This document shows positions 20,017 to 28,234 of a DNA stretch of 64,000 nt, one piece after another; the first letter of the stretch is position 1, and each line of letters opens with the position of its first letter. The position numbers and the translations under genes are program-made. Below the pieces are notes generated by a model. The model saw only the letters and a program-made list of their open reading frames with translations. It was not told where the DNA came from and did no database searches. The DNA comes from Desulfatibacillum sp. (GTDB taxonomy: Bacteria > Desulfobacterota > Desulfobacteria > Desulfobacterales > SpSt-501): NCBI GenBank assembly GCA_020725555.1, contig DYEU01000015.1, positions 120,688-184,687 of the forward strand, given 5' to 3'.

Positions 20017-21283
20017 GTCCCGGCTCCGCAACCGCTTCCAGGTGGTCGAGACGCAGCTCGACGGGCGCGCCGCCCTCGCATCCCGCCAGGCTGACCGAAA
20101 CAAAAGGCCCCTCTTTGCGTATCGCCACGGGAAAGCCGCGGAGCCGGCGGGGCTGGCTGCCGGGGAAGCGGTGCTCGACGATCACTTCGCGCCGCCCACG
20201 GAGCGCCTCGCGAAGCTTCCGCTCGAGCTCCGCCTCGCGCTCCTGGGCGGCCAGCTCGCGCGCGCGGCCGCGCCGGATAAAATCGTTCAAGCGGAGGCCG
20301 CGCGGATCGCCGTTGGCGCCCGCAAGCGAGAGCGCGTAGAACTCCTTCTCCGTCGCCAGGGAGATGCCCGACTCCGCGTCGCGAAACACCAGTCTCGCGT
20401 TGCGGATCGCCTGCTGCTCCGCCGCCCACGGCTCACCGGCGGCCGCGGCGGCCGCCAGCGCCTCGGCGACCAGTCCCCCAAAAAAAGGCTCCTCGGTTTC
20501 CTCGGCGGGAGGTTCGAGCTGGCCCTCCAGGGCGAGCGCGGTCATGGCCTCGGCCGTCCAAGAGTCGGCGAACCCCTCGAGCGATGAGCGGCCGCGGCGG
20601 CTCAAGGGGCCCTGGGCGGTGTCGATCGCGTGGGCGAACTCATGCAGCAGGGTCGTCGCCATCCCTTTCCAGATGAGGGCCATCAGCTCGTATCCGCTGT
20701 GGCCGTGGGCCGCGGTGCGCACCGCCATTTCGAAGTGCAGGCGCAGGTTGATCGTGATCGTGCGCGTCGAAACGTCGAAGGTCCCGAGTTCCTCAACACC
20801 GTTCACAACCGGCGTGCCGTCATCGGTGAAAACGATGGCCGAAAGACCGTGGTCGCGGAAGCGGACCATGACGACATAGATGAGGTGTAGGAAGCGGTCG
20901 GAGACGAGATGGGCGTTTTCGATCCGAACGCCGAAAAAGTCGATCGCGGTCGAAAGCGGGCGGCCGTCCTCTGGCGAGCGGGGAGGGCCGTACATGGAAT
21001 CGTGGCGCCCCTTCAGGCCGCGATTCACCTCGCGCACCCAGCGCAGGAAGAGCTCGCCTTTCGCGCCCGTCGGGCCCGGCAGGCGCCGGCCTGGCGCGGC
21101 GCGTACGCGCCTGCCGCGACGCGGAAGCGGCTCATCCCCCTCATCGTCCGCCTCCTCGTCGTCCTCGGCCTCAAGCTCGCGGCGCAGGCGGCGCTGCTCC
21201 CGGCGCTCCTCGGAAAGCTCCTCCGAGAGCGCCCCGATCAGTCCCATCTCCTCGGCATCGATCCCGTCGTCAAAAATGCCCAC
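20009..21283 (-). CDS. predicted zinc metallopeptidase (HEFAH), partner of the helicase
   Basis: 424 residues with a GTG start (21281-21283), supported by GGGAGG eight bases upstream; the frame is open further 5' but lacks a start with a good site. A charged coiled N-terminus (ELSEERREQRRLRRELEAEDDEEAD) and basic linker lead to a catalytic region with LLHEFAHAIDTAQG (His214, Glu215, His218) and SLEGFADSWTAEAM, whose Glu236 would be the third ligand, giving a gluzincin-type HExxH...E site. The C-terminal 120 residues are charged and helical. No signal peptide, so probably cytoplasmic. Family not recognised. The overlap with the helicase gene suggests that the two products act together. Confidence 0.75.
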   Translation of the reverse strand: MGIFDDGIDAEEMGLIGALSEELSEERREQRRLRRELEAEDDEEADDEGDEPLPRRGRRVRAAPGRRLPGPTGAKGELFLRWVREVNRGLKGRHDSMYGPPRSPEDGRPLSTAIDFFGVRIENAHLVSDRFLHLIYVVMVRFRDHGLSAIVFTDDGTPVVNGVEELGTFDVSTRTITINLRLHFEMAVRTAAHGHSGYELMALIWKGMATTLLHEFAHAIDTAQGPLSRRGRSSLEGFADSWTAEAMTALALEGQLEPPAEETEEPFFGGLVAEALAAAAAAGEPWAAEQQAIRNARLVFRDAESGISLATEKEFYALSLAGANGDPRGLRLNDFIRRGRARELAAQEREAELERKLREALRGRREVIVEHRFPGSQPRRLRGFPVAIRKEGPFVSVSLAGCEGGAPVELRLDHLEAVAEPGHA

Positions 21284-21448
21284 AGCATGCGCCTCCCTTC
21301 TGCTCGTGCCACGCACGGCGGTCCATTCCTGGGTGCTCTGCACTCCCTGAAACGGCCCCAGGACGGTATTTTTCAAACCGGGCTCTTGCGGCTCTCCACC
21401 GGCATCGGCCCGGCGGGCGCGGGCTGACAAACAACCCAACGTCATCTC

Positions 21449-21694
21449 ATGCGAAAACTTGAACCCGAGCGGTGTGCCACATTACCGGGTTCTGGGCTGG
21501 AGGAGCTGCAACCGAGGCTCGAGCATCGGCCCAAGTTGCGTCTGACCCGGCAGATGCCGCTTGAAGTCAAGTTTCTGGGGCTTCCGGGGTTCCCGATGGA
21601 TGAGGCGGTGGCGCAGGAGGTGATCGAAAAGCTCACGCTCGAGATTCTGCCGGATGCGCCGGAGGGGGAGGGAGGGAGGAAATCTGGCGGATGA
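21449..21694 (+). CDS. small hypothetical protein (doubtful)
   Basis: An open frame of 81 residues with a plausible protein-like middle (LEVKFLGLPGFPMDEAVAQE) but no good ribosome site and a low-complexity tail. It lies divergent from the peptidase gene. It may be a remnant of a larger gene, since the following 500 bp look degraded. Low confidence. Confidence 0.25.
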   Translation: MRKLEPERCATLPGSGLEELQPRLEHRPKLRLTRQMPLEVKFLGLPGFPMDEAVAQEVIEKLTLEILPDAPEGEGGRKSGG

Positions 21695-21699
21695 AGCTG

Positions 21700-22254
21700 C
21701 GTTGGCCGACTTGTACCCCGGGGAAGGAAGGGAGGCGTGCGCTAAGCGAGACGGGGTGCTAGAAAGCCGAAGACCTGACGGGATGGGGCGAGAGCCTCTC
21801 AGCACATCGCTGGGCCGCCGCGGCTCGCCTTTCACGACGAGCGATCGCTCCTCATCGTTGCCTGCCTTGGCGAAAAATCGAACCGCAACAGCTACCGCGA
21901 GGTCATCGCCAAGGAGGTCGCGTCTTACGGGACGGCCATAGTTGAAGTCGAGCGGGTGCTCGTGGCGATGCAGGGATGCGCTCCTGCCGGGGTTTGCACC
22001 CGAGACCTTGGCAGATGCCTGGCGATCCAGCTCGACCGCATCGGGCAGGGGTGCAGCCTCGCAGCGCATGTCATGCGCCGAACACCAGCCGCTCCACGCC
22101 CGAAGGAGGCACGCGGATATCGCCAAGGCGCTCGAGGCCGGCTGCGAGGAGTTAAGGAAGCAAAGGGGCCCGGTTTTGCGTGGCGAATTCCGTGCGGCAA
22201 GGATCCGGTGGGGAAGGCCTCACCCCCTCCCTCGCCCCAGCCAAAGAATGCACG
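21700..22254. other. region without a recognisable gene
   Basis: No frame here has a convincing start, ribosome site and continuous family-like sequence. Short stretches look once-coding in alternating frames, which suggests decayed genes between the helicase operon and the RAYT remnant. No CRISPR or tRNA seen. Confidence 0.5.
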
Positions 22255-22659
22255 CGCCCGACCTATGTAGGCCTCCACTCCTGAAGCCCCCCTGGAAGAG
22301 ATGCCCGCTTCGGCCGAGGCGCCGGCTGTAGCGCTGGGTGCAGGTCGTCCCTAACCGGTGCATAGCGCTGCTCGAGCGCGATGGGCAGTTCGTGACGAGT
22401 AGCGCTGGGTGCAGGTCGTCCCTAACCGGTGCATGGCCCGGGATAGGTTCGCCTGCCGCGTGCGCACAAGCAGGTGAACGTGGTTGGGCATGATCACATG
22501 GGCAACACCCTCCATCGCAAAGCGCTCCGCCGCCTCGCCCAAGGTCTTCAGCAGTCGCCGGCGGTCGAGGTCGTCGGCGACGATGTCGCGCCGTTCGTTT
22601 CCCCGGGGAAGAAGATGATACAACGCGGCCTCGAATTCGATGCGCCACGGCCCGGTCAT
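22255..22659 (-). pseudogene. RAYT/IS200-like (Y1) transposase, disrupted
   Basis: The start (22657-22659) through RIEFEAALYHLLPRGNERR and the catalytic HVIMPNHVHLLVRT (HuH motif) is typical of REP-associated tyrosine transposases. After LSRAMHRLGTTCTQRYS the frame is broken by a 71-bp tandem duplication. The expected continuation (RRLGRSGHLFQG) occurs downstream in another frame, then homology fades near 22280. The catalytic tyrosine helix is lost or scrambled, so the gene should be dead. Confidence 0.75.
22328..22434. repeat. 71-bp-offset direct duplication inside the RAYT remnant
   Basis: An identical 36-bp segment (starting GTAGCGCTGGGTGCAGGTCG) occurs at 22328-22363 and 22399-22434, 71 bp apart. 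Because 71 is not a multiple of three, the duplication shifts the transposase frame. Confidence 0.9.
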
Positions 22660-22737
22660 AGATCGCCCCCACCCCCCCCCCTGAAATCAAGGCAATTCAT
22701 AATTCAAGATTTGTTCCCCCTTGGCCCTTCTCCGCCC

Positions 22738-22756
22738 ATAGGACCAAGGTCTCATT
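22738..22756 (+). promoter_or_regulatory. palindromic operator-like site 1
   Basis: ATAGGACCAAGGTCTCATT, a member of the recurring TAGGACC-AA-GGTCCTA palindrome. It lies 177 bp upstream of the lipoprotein gene at 22933. See the matching sites at 24137, 28158, 41791, 42699, 43805 and 50992. Confidence 0.55.
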
Positions 22757-22932
22757 CTCAAGGTGGGAGGCCTCTGGTAGCCAGAAGCTACAGAACAGAT
22801 CGGGGGATCGGCGCGCGGGCGGCCGGAGGGGGGCGGCGACGGACCAGCGAGCCCCGGCAGAGGGCTTTTGTCCGCGGAAAGAGAGCCCTTGGGGCATGCT
22901 GAAGCGCAAGACGGCAAAGGGAGGGTTTTTCC

Positions 22933-23385
22933 ATGAAGTGCGGGGCAACACGTCTCCTCGGGGCGGTTGTGCTGCTTGTTCTCCTGGCGGTGGCCGGGGG
23001 ATGCTCCGGCCCATCGGCCAAAATCGGGAAGGTCAGCTCGCCGACCGAAAGGGAACTGCGAGCCGACTGGAGAAACTACCACGCCTTCTGTCTGTCCAGG
23101 GGATACGCAAACTCAAGGCAGGGGTCGGCCATTCTCTTCCAAACCAAAGGCGACCTGGCGATTCAGAAGGGCGGCGAATGGCAAGAGGTGAAAAGCGACT
23201 CCGCGGCTTCCGGTTGCGCGGCCTTTCTGACGCATCCTTCCCCCGTGATGGAGTTGCGCGGGAAGAACGACGACCTTTTCGGGTACGTGATCTACGACTT
23301 CATGGACGGCCTGTCGGTGACGGCCATCGACGAGAAGACCCTGCGCCTCTTCTACCATGAGAGGCCGAAAGGCGGAGGCCCCTGA
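22933..23385 (+). CDS. hypothetical lipoprotein
   Basis: A 150-residue protein with a lipoprotein signal peptide: positively charged start, hydrophobic stretch LLGAVVLLVLLAVAG and lipobox VAGGC, so the lipid-anchored cysteine is the first mature residue. GGGAGG precedes the ATG by about eight bases. The mature part (YHAFCLSRGYANSRQGSAIL...GYVIYDFMDG) has no domain I recognise. An operator-like palindrome lies upstream, placing it with the stress-island genes. Confidence 0.75.
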   Translation: MKCGATRLLGAVVLLVLLAVAGGCSGPSAKIGKVSSPTERELRADWRNYHAFCLSRGYANSRQGSAILFQTKGDLAIQKGGEWQEVKSDSAASGCAAFLTHPSPVMELRGKNDDLFGYVIYDFMDGLSVTAIDEKTLRLFYHERPKGGGP

Positions 23386-23487
23386 GCGGCCGGGATCGAA
23401 AAGAGAGCTCCCCGGTCATGATCGCCGACCGGAAGCCGAGCGAGGTGCTTTGAGCCGTAGAACGGATGAGACCCAGGAGCGCCGATC

Positions 23488-24099
23488 ATGAAATCGACGA
23501 TGAAGGTTGCTGTGGTTGCGGGAATGCTCTGGATGCTGATGCCGCAGGGGCAGGCGGCTGAAATCGAAGCCGGCTTCCGGGGCATGGCGTGGTCCTCGTC
23601 GGCCGCGGTCGCGGAAGGCCTCGCCCGCGTGGGCGGAAAGGGAAACATCGACTACTACGTTTTCCGCCAGTGCACGTATGTCTTCTTCGGCAACGAAGTG
23701 CCGACGGCGGCAGTGGTATACGGTTATTTCGAAGACCGCTTCTTTGCGGTTTACGCGGATATCGAGGGCATCGACCTCTTCAGCCAGATCAAGAGCTACA
23801 TCCAGCGCAAGTACGGCATCCCCAGCAAGGTCAGCCGCGAAACGCAAAGCCAGATGACCTCCACCACCGTGTTGACGACCCACATCTGGAGACTGGATCA
23901 GGTCCAGATCAAGTTCAAGCACGACGAAATGACAGGCAAAATGAAGATCGCCGTGTATTACTTGCCCATCGCCAAACGGGCGAACGCGGAGATCGAGAAG
24001 AATCCGGAGGAGGACCCATTCGATCCCCGATCGATCCTGCGTCCCTTTCCCTATCAGGCGGAGGCCCTCTGGCTACGAAGCGAATTCATGAATTTCTGA
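23488..24099 (+). CDS. secreted hypothetical protein
   Basis: 203 residues with a cleavable signal peptide ending near GQAAEI. The mature domain begins EAGFRGMAWSSSAAVAEGLA and contains YVFFGNEVPTAAVVYGYFEDRFFAVYADIEG, followed by IKSYIQRKYGIPSKV. This resembles periplasmic proteins that compare a stimulus-driven rise in a small alpha/beta fold, but I cannot name the family. Lies 102 bp after the lipoprotein gene in the same direction; an operon is possible. Confidence 0.7.
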   Translation: MKSTMKVAVVAGMLWMLMPQGQAAEIEAGFRGMAWSSSAAVAEGLARVGGKGNIDYYVFRQCTYVFFGNEVPTAAVVYGYFEDRFFAVYADIEGIDLFSQIKSYIQRKYGIPSKVSRETQSQMTSTTVLTTHIWRLDQVQIKFKHDEMTGKMKIAVYYLPIAKRANAEIEKNPEEDPFDPRSILRPFPYQAEALWLRSEFMNF

Positions 24100-24136
24100 A
24101 CCGCCGGCCGGGCACTTCGCCACGCTCGCGCGCGGG

Positions 24137-24156
24137 ATAGGACCAAGGTCCCATTT
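24137..24156 (+). promoter_or_regulatory. palindromic operator-like site 2
   Basis: ATAGGACCAAGGTCCCATTT followed by CGC. It lies 55 bp upstream of the ATG at 24212, close enough to overlap or flank that gene's promoter. Confidence 0.6.
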
Positions 24157-24211
24157 CGCTCCCCGCATCGGATCTGATGATCCGGCATTCACGATCGAAA
24201 GGAGAAACATC

Positions 24212-24691
24212 ATGAACGCGAAACAAGCGATCGTCTGGTTGGTGCTCGCTTGGGGGCTCTCGCTGGCCGCCCTGCCGGCGGCTGCAGAGGAAAAACCTTC
24301 GGGCAACATGCAGATTGTGGTCGAAAAAATCCGTGCCGACAAAAAGCTCCTCGTCGCGGAGAACATGGGGCTTTCCGAAGCCGAAGCCAAGGCCTTCTGG
24401 CCGGTATATGCCCAATACCAGGACGAGCTGTTTCTGCTGCGGGCGCGGACCGCCAAGTTGATCCAGGACTATGCGGACGCCTATGCGAGCATGAACGACG
24501 CCACCGCAAAAAATCTGCTCGATGAGTTCCTGGCGATCGAGGAGGTCGGCGTCAAGCTTCGCCAGGCCTATCTGCAGAAGTTCCGCGCGGTTTTGCCGGA
24601 AACCAAGGTCGCACGATACTTCCAGATCGAAAACAAGATCCAAGCTATCCTGTACTATCAGCTCGCCGCCAACATTCCGCTCGTGAAATAG
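24212..24691 (+). CDS. periplasmic helical protein, hypothetical
   Basis: 159 residues with a signal peptide (LSLAALPAAAEE cleavage region) and a mostly alpha-helical mature part: RADKKLLVAENMGLSEAEAK, FWPVYAQYQDEL, FLAIEEVGVKLRQAYLQKF and LPETKVARYFQIENK. The helical hairpin and the LPETKVARY segment recall Spy/CpxP-like or zinc-resistance-associated periplasmic proteins, but the LTxxQ signature is not seen. First gene after operator-like site 2, with the SYLF gene 30 bp downstream, so probably an operon. Confidence 0.7.
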   Translation: MNAKQAIVWLVLAWGLSLAALPAAAEEKPSGNMQIVVEKIRADKKLLVAENMGLSEAEAKAFWPVYAQYQDELFLLRARTAKLIQDYADAYASMNDATAKNLLDEFLAIEEVGVKLRQAYLQKFRAVLPETKVARYFQIENKIQAILYYQLAANIPLVK

Positions 24692-24721
24692 GGCGGTCCG
24701 AAAGAGGAAAGAGAGGATGCG

Positions 24722-25282
24722 ATGAACAAACGCGATCGGCTGGCGATGATCTTTGCGGCGGTGGCCTTCGCCTTGGCCGCATGGTTCGGCGCGGCTTCGG
24801 CGCTGGCGGCCTCGGCCTCCGAACTCGAGCTCGAGGCGCGCAAGGCGCTGGCGAATCTCTATGCCTCGTCTCCCGCCGCCAAGGCCCTGGGTGAAAAAGC
24901 CGCCGGGATTCTCGTCTTCCCAGGAATCGTCAAAGGGGGCTTCATCGTGGGTGGGCACTTCGGCGAGGGCGCTTTGCTGAAAGGCGACCGCGTGGTCGCC
25001 TTTTACAACTCGATTGCCGCCTCCTACGGGCTGCAGGCGGGCCTTCAGAAATTCGGCTACGCCCTTTTCTTCATGACCGAATCCGCCCTGAAGTACATCG
25101 ACGAGAGCGACGGTTGGGAAATCGGCGTCGGTCCCAACATCGTCGTCGTCGATGTGGGGGCGGCGACCGCCATGACGACCACCACGCTCCAGTCCGACAT
25201 CTATGCGGTTTTCTTCGACCAGAAAGGGCTGATGGCCGGACTCGGACTGCAGGGGGCCAAAATCACCCGGCTCGACAAATAG
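24722..25282 (+). CDS. SYLF (Ysc84) lipid-binding domain protein
   Basis: 186 residues with a signal peptide and a SYLF domain: ALANLYASSPAAKALGEKA, AAGILVFPGIVKGGFIVG, FYNSIAASYGLQAGLQKFGY, and the characteristic DVGAATAMTT...SDIYAVFFDQKGLMAGLGLQG end. SYLF proteins bind phosphoinositides in eukaryotes; bacterial secreted versions are common in stress regulons but without a settled role. It directly follows the helical periplasmic protein. Confidence 0.9.
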   Translation: MNKRDRLAMIFAAVAFALAAWFGAASALAASASELELEARKALANLYASSPAAKALGEKAAGILVFPGIVKGGFIVGGHFGEGALLKGDRVVAFYNSIAASYGLQAGLQKFGYALFFMTESALKYIDESDGWEIGVGPNIVVVDVGAATAMTTTTLQSDIYAVFFDQKGLMAGLGLQGAKITRLDK

Positions 25283-25726
25283 AGACCACCCCCGATGCGC
25301 TGAACGATCGCGGCCGGTGCGCCAACGGCGGCAAAAAATCTCCTAACGCAATTATTAACGGTCTCGTAATTGTCAGGACATTGCCTGTTCTGTGACTTTG
25401 CCCCATTGGAGCTGGCTGGCGTCTATTTGTCTGCACTATTTCGAGACGTTTAATAGGCCGCCGGCCGGCGCGGGGTGGCTATGGCCCCGGCCCCTACCCG
25501 GTGGTGTCTATCTCGGCTCCATTGGATCTGCGGGACGCCGTCGGCCCGGCCGTGAATGCAGCCTTCCAGAGCCTGATGATCCAGGATTCACTCTGCCTCA
25601 CGGGGATGCACGACCCGGAGCATGACATCCTGAATTGCCAAGTTGCCGCGGTGTAGGCCATCGACCCGCGGCAGGGAGAATCGGAGCGGTTCAATGGCCG
25701 CCTTTCGCGACGAAAGGAAAAAAACG
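25283..25726. other. intergenic with repeat copy and coding remnant
   Basis: Holds one inverted copy of the ~100-bp repeat (25358-25455). After it comes a short once-coding stretch on the plus strand ending in TAG near 25657 (reading ...MIQDSLCLTGMHDPEHDI), which lacks a start. It looks like the 3' remnant of a lost gene. Confidence 0.5.
25358..25455 (-). repeat. ~100-bp repeat family, copy C (inverted)
   Basis: The reverse complement aligns along its length with 51186-51283 and 53422-53521, sharing the core GAACAGGCAATGTCCTGACA, the 5' block CGTCTCGAAAT and the 3' block GAGACCG. The end blocks can pair (GTCTCG with CGAGAC), giving a closed structure. Confidence 0.85.
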
Positions 25727-26641
25727 ATGCCAACAAAGTTGGGAGAGACCTCCGGTTTATTCAGGGCCATTGCCGCCACAACCTGGCTTGCGGCCGCATT
25801 GCTGCTCGGCGGCGGGGCGGCGTTGGCCCAGGGCGCAGCTCCGGCCAAGGCGACAGCCGGGACGGCTGCCGCGGGTGCTGTCTCGGCGGCAGGGGAAAAA
25901 GAAGCATCCCCACCCGCTGCGGCAACGATCGAAAAGGATCGCGACCCCAAGGCCATGGAGATTCTGATGCGCATGGCCAACTTCCTGGCCAAGGCGCCGT
26001 CTCTACGGGTGACGGTGCTGAGCAGTTACGATGCCATCCAGGAGGACGGTGAATTCATTGAGTTTGGTGACCGGCGCCGGTTCGAGCTGCAACGCCCAGA
26101 CCGCCTGCGCGTCGAGGTCGAGCGCAGTGACGGCGACCGGGGGGGACTGATTTTCGACGGCAAGACGATCAGCGCCTACAAGCCAGACGACAACTTCTAT
26201 GCTGTTGTCGAGAAGCCGGGAACGGTCGATGCCGTCATGGTGTACATTGTCAAAGAGCTGCAGATCCCTGTTCCCCTGGCCAGGATGTTTACGACAACGT
26301 TCCCGCAGCAGATGGAAAAGCTGGTCACATCGATTGCCTACGTCGAGACCAACCGGCTTTTCGACGTTTCCACCGATCACTTGGCGGTGCGCGGCGCTGA
26401 AGTCGACTTCCAGATCTGGATCGCCCAAGGGGATGCGCCGCTGCCGCGACGGGTCATCATCACTTACAAAAACGCGCCCGGAAAGCCCCAATTCCGGGCG
26501 ATGCTGAGCGATTGGAGCTTGGCACCCGTGGATGCCGGACGCTTTGCCTTCACCGTGCCGGCCGGTGCGGAAAAAGTGCCGTTCATCGTGCGGGAAAGCG
26601 GGAGGCGGTCCGCGGCCGAACAGAAGAGAGGTGCCAAATGA
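25727..26641 (+). CDS. DUF2092-type secreted protein
   Basis: 304 residues. ATG 25727 follows an AAGGAA site; the frame is open upstream but without support. The signal peptide ends about ALAQGA. An Ala-rich spacer follows, then a LolA-like beta domain: FLAKAPSLRVTVLSSYDAIQ, GDRRRFELQRPDRLRVEVE, GLIFDGKTISAYKPDDNFYA. This is the DUF2092 pattern, which in other genomes sits beside a Gly-rich secreted protein, as it does here. Function unknown; the LolA-like fold hints at lipid or lipoprotein handling in the periplasm. The stop overlaps the next start (ATGA). Confidence 0.8.
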   Translation: MPTKLGETSGLFRAIAATTWLAAALLLGGGAALAQGAAPAKATAGTAAAGAVSAAGEKEASPPAAATIEKDRDPKAMEILMRMANFLAKAPSLRVTVLSSYDAIQEDGEFIEFGDRRRFELQRPDRLRVEVERSDGDRGGLIFDGKTISAYKPDDNFYAVVEKPGTVDAVMVYIVKELQIPVPLARMFTTTFPQQMEKLVTSIAYVETNRLFDVSTDHLAVRGAEVDFQIWIAQGDAPLPRRVIITYKNAPGKPQFRAMLSDWSLAPVDAGRFAFTVPAGAEKVPFIVRESGRRSAAEQKRGAK

Positions 26642-27333
26642 CACTCAGAGCCCCCTCGATCTTGCTTTGCAGCGGTGTGTTGTTTCTTTTCGCCCTGTGC
26701 CTTCCCGGCACGGCCGACGCCCGCGGCGGCGGACGCGGTGGCGGTGGCGGCGCGGGCGGTGGGGGCGGCCGGAGTTTCTCGCGCAGCAGCCCGGCCAGCA
26801 GCGGCAGCTTCTCCTCGCGTCCAGATGCTCAGCGCCCCTCGCAGGCATCTCGCCCAGCGTCTGCCCAGCGCCCGTCGCAGGAGTCCCGCCCAACGGCCGC
26901 CCAGCGCCCGGCCCAAAGCTCGACTGCCGCACAGCGGCAAGGGCAACTCCAGGAGAGCGGCGGCGACCGTCAACAAAACCGCCAGGAAAACCAGGCCCAG
27001 CGCCAGGATGCCCGCGACGAGGCTCGCGGCGACCGGCTGGCCTATCGTGATGATGCCCGCGAAGACTGGCAGGACTGGGCCGAGGACGAGGGCTGGGATC
27101 GCTATGAGGACGACTGGGATGAAGGCGGGGCGTTCCTCGCCGGAGCCGTCATCGGCGCAGCGGCCGGGGCTGTTGCCGCCTCCGCCGCGCAGCCGACCTA
27201 CGTGACCACTCTGCCGTGCACCACGACGGCGGTGGTCGTCAATGGCGTCACCTATTACAATTGCAGCGGCACCTGGTACAACCGCGGCTATTCCGGTGGC
27301 ACCGTGGTCTATGTGGTGACCCCTTCCCCCTGA
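26638..27333 (+). CDS. Gly/Gln/Arg-rich secreted protein, DUF2092 partner
   Basis: 231 residues, start fixed by the ATGA overlap with the preceding gene. Signal peptide ending PGTADA, then a glycine tract (GGGRGGGGGAGGGGG), a Ser/Pro/Gln low-complexity region, an acidic Trp-rich patch (DWQDWAEDEGWDRYEDDWDE), a hydrophobic glycine-zipper segment (FLAGAVIGAAAGAVAASAA) and a C-terminal VVNGVTYYNCSGTWYNRGY module common in secreted proteins paired with DUF2092. Probably envelope-associated. Role unknown. Confidence 0.8.
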   Translation: MTLRAPSILLCSGVLFLFALCLPGTADARGGGRGGGGGAGGGGGRSFSRSSPASSGSFSSRPDAQRPSQASRPASAQRPSQESRPTAAQRPAQSSTAAQRQGQLQESGGDRQQNRQENQAQRQDARDEARGDRLAYRDDAREDWQDWAEDEGWDRYEDDWDEGGAFLAGAVIGAAAGAVAASAAQPTYVTTLPCTTTAVVVNGVTYYNCSGTWYNRGYSGGTVVYVVTPSP

Positions 27334-28157
27334 CCAGCGGGGTCGTCATGAACGGAGCCCACCCCCATGCGAGAGGTGACGGCGGTGGAGCGGACCTTCA
27401 CGGCCAGAGCCGGCGTGCCCCTGCGTATGCTTGTTTTGCTGATCCCCTGTTCGGCTGCGCCATCGACAGCCGGCGGGTTGGAGGACGCACGACGTCGGGG
27501 ATAACTTGCCGGAGGGGGCGAAATTCGATTTCCCTCCTTTCGACGACATGGACCCCGCGGGCGAGATTCAGGGGCTCGGCGCCGATCTGACGCGCCACGA
27601 GGGCCGGCCGCTCTTCGGGGGTGAGCCGGGATTCGAAGAGGTGCCGCTTCCCCCCGGCAGGTGCATTCCCCTCGCCGGTAAAATCCCCAAGACCGTGGTT
27701 GCCCAGGCCGGGCTGACTGCCGCAATCGGAATTTTCGGCCTGGCCTGGCAGGGAGATACCTTCATCGGGGCACCGAGAAGGTCATCATCGGCGCCTTCGG
27801 CGATGTCACCTCCTCCTACCCCATGACCTTCACACCGGGGCTGTTCTTCGCATCGATGCGGCTTTTCAGCCAGGCGCCACAACACGGGCGTTGATGCCGC
27901 TGGGGGGATCCGCCTCGGCATCGCGCCGCCGCACCTGATCGCCATGTGGCCGGCGGTGAACGGCTATTTCTATCTGTCCTGCCGACGCACGGCTCGTTGA
28001 TCGCTGCGATCAATTTCCACCGCACCGGCACGACCCGCATCGGGCGTTCCGTGCTGAATCGCTTGTTCATGCTGCCCGGCTTGGTGGCGACGGCCGTTGC
28101 GATCCTGGCCCGCCTTGCCGGCAGCGGAATCGTGCGCTCACGATTGTGCCGCTTCCC
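27334..28157. other. 824-bp stretch with degraded coding remnants only
   Basis: Plus-strand fragments read like protein in successive frames (for example KFDFPPFDDMDPAGEIQGLG near 27520 and FGDVTSSYPMTFTPGLFF near 27800), but none has a complete frame, start site or recognised domain. Best explained as one or two decayed genes. A palindromic site begins at its end. Confidence 0.5.
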
Positions 28158-28177
28158 CATGGACCAAAGTCCTATAT
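28158..28177 (+). promoter_or_regulatory. palindromic operator-like site 3
   Basis: CATGGACCAAAGTCCTATAT, a near-palindrome of the family (GGAC...GTCC arms), 57 bp upstream of the ATG at 28235. Confidence 0.55.
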
Positions 28178-28234
28178 CCAGGCGGCAGCGCTCGTGTTAG
28201 TACGCTTCAAACCATCCTCATCAGGAGACGGCCC

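Noticed and set aside
22661..22680. Run of C residues next to the RAYT start
   Set aside because: A homopolymer tract; could be a sequencing weak point but shows no function.
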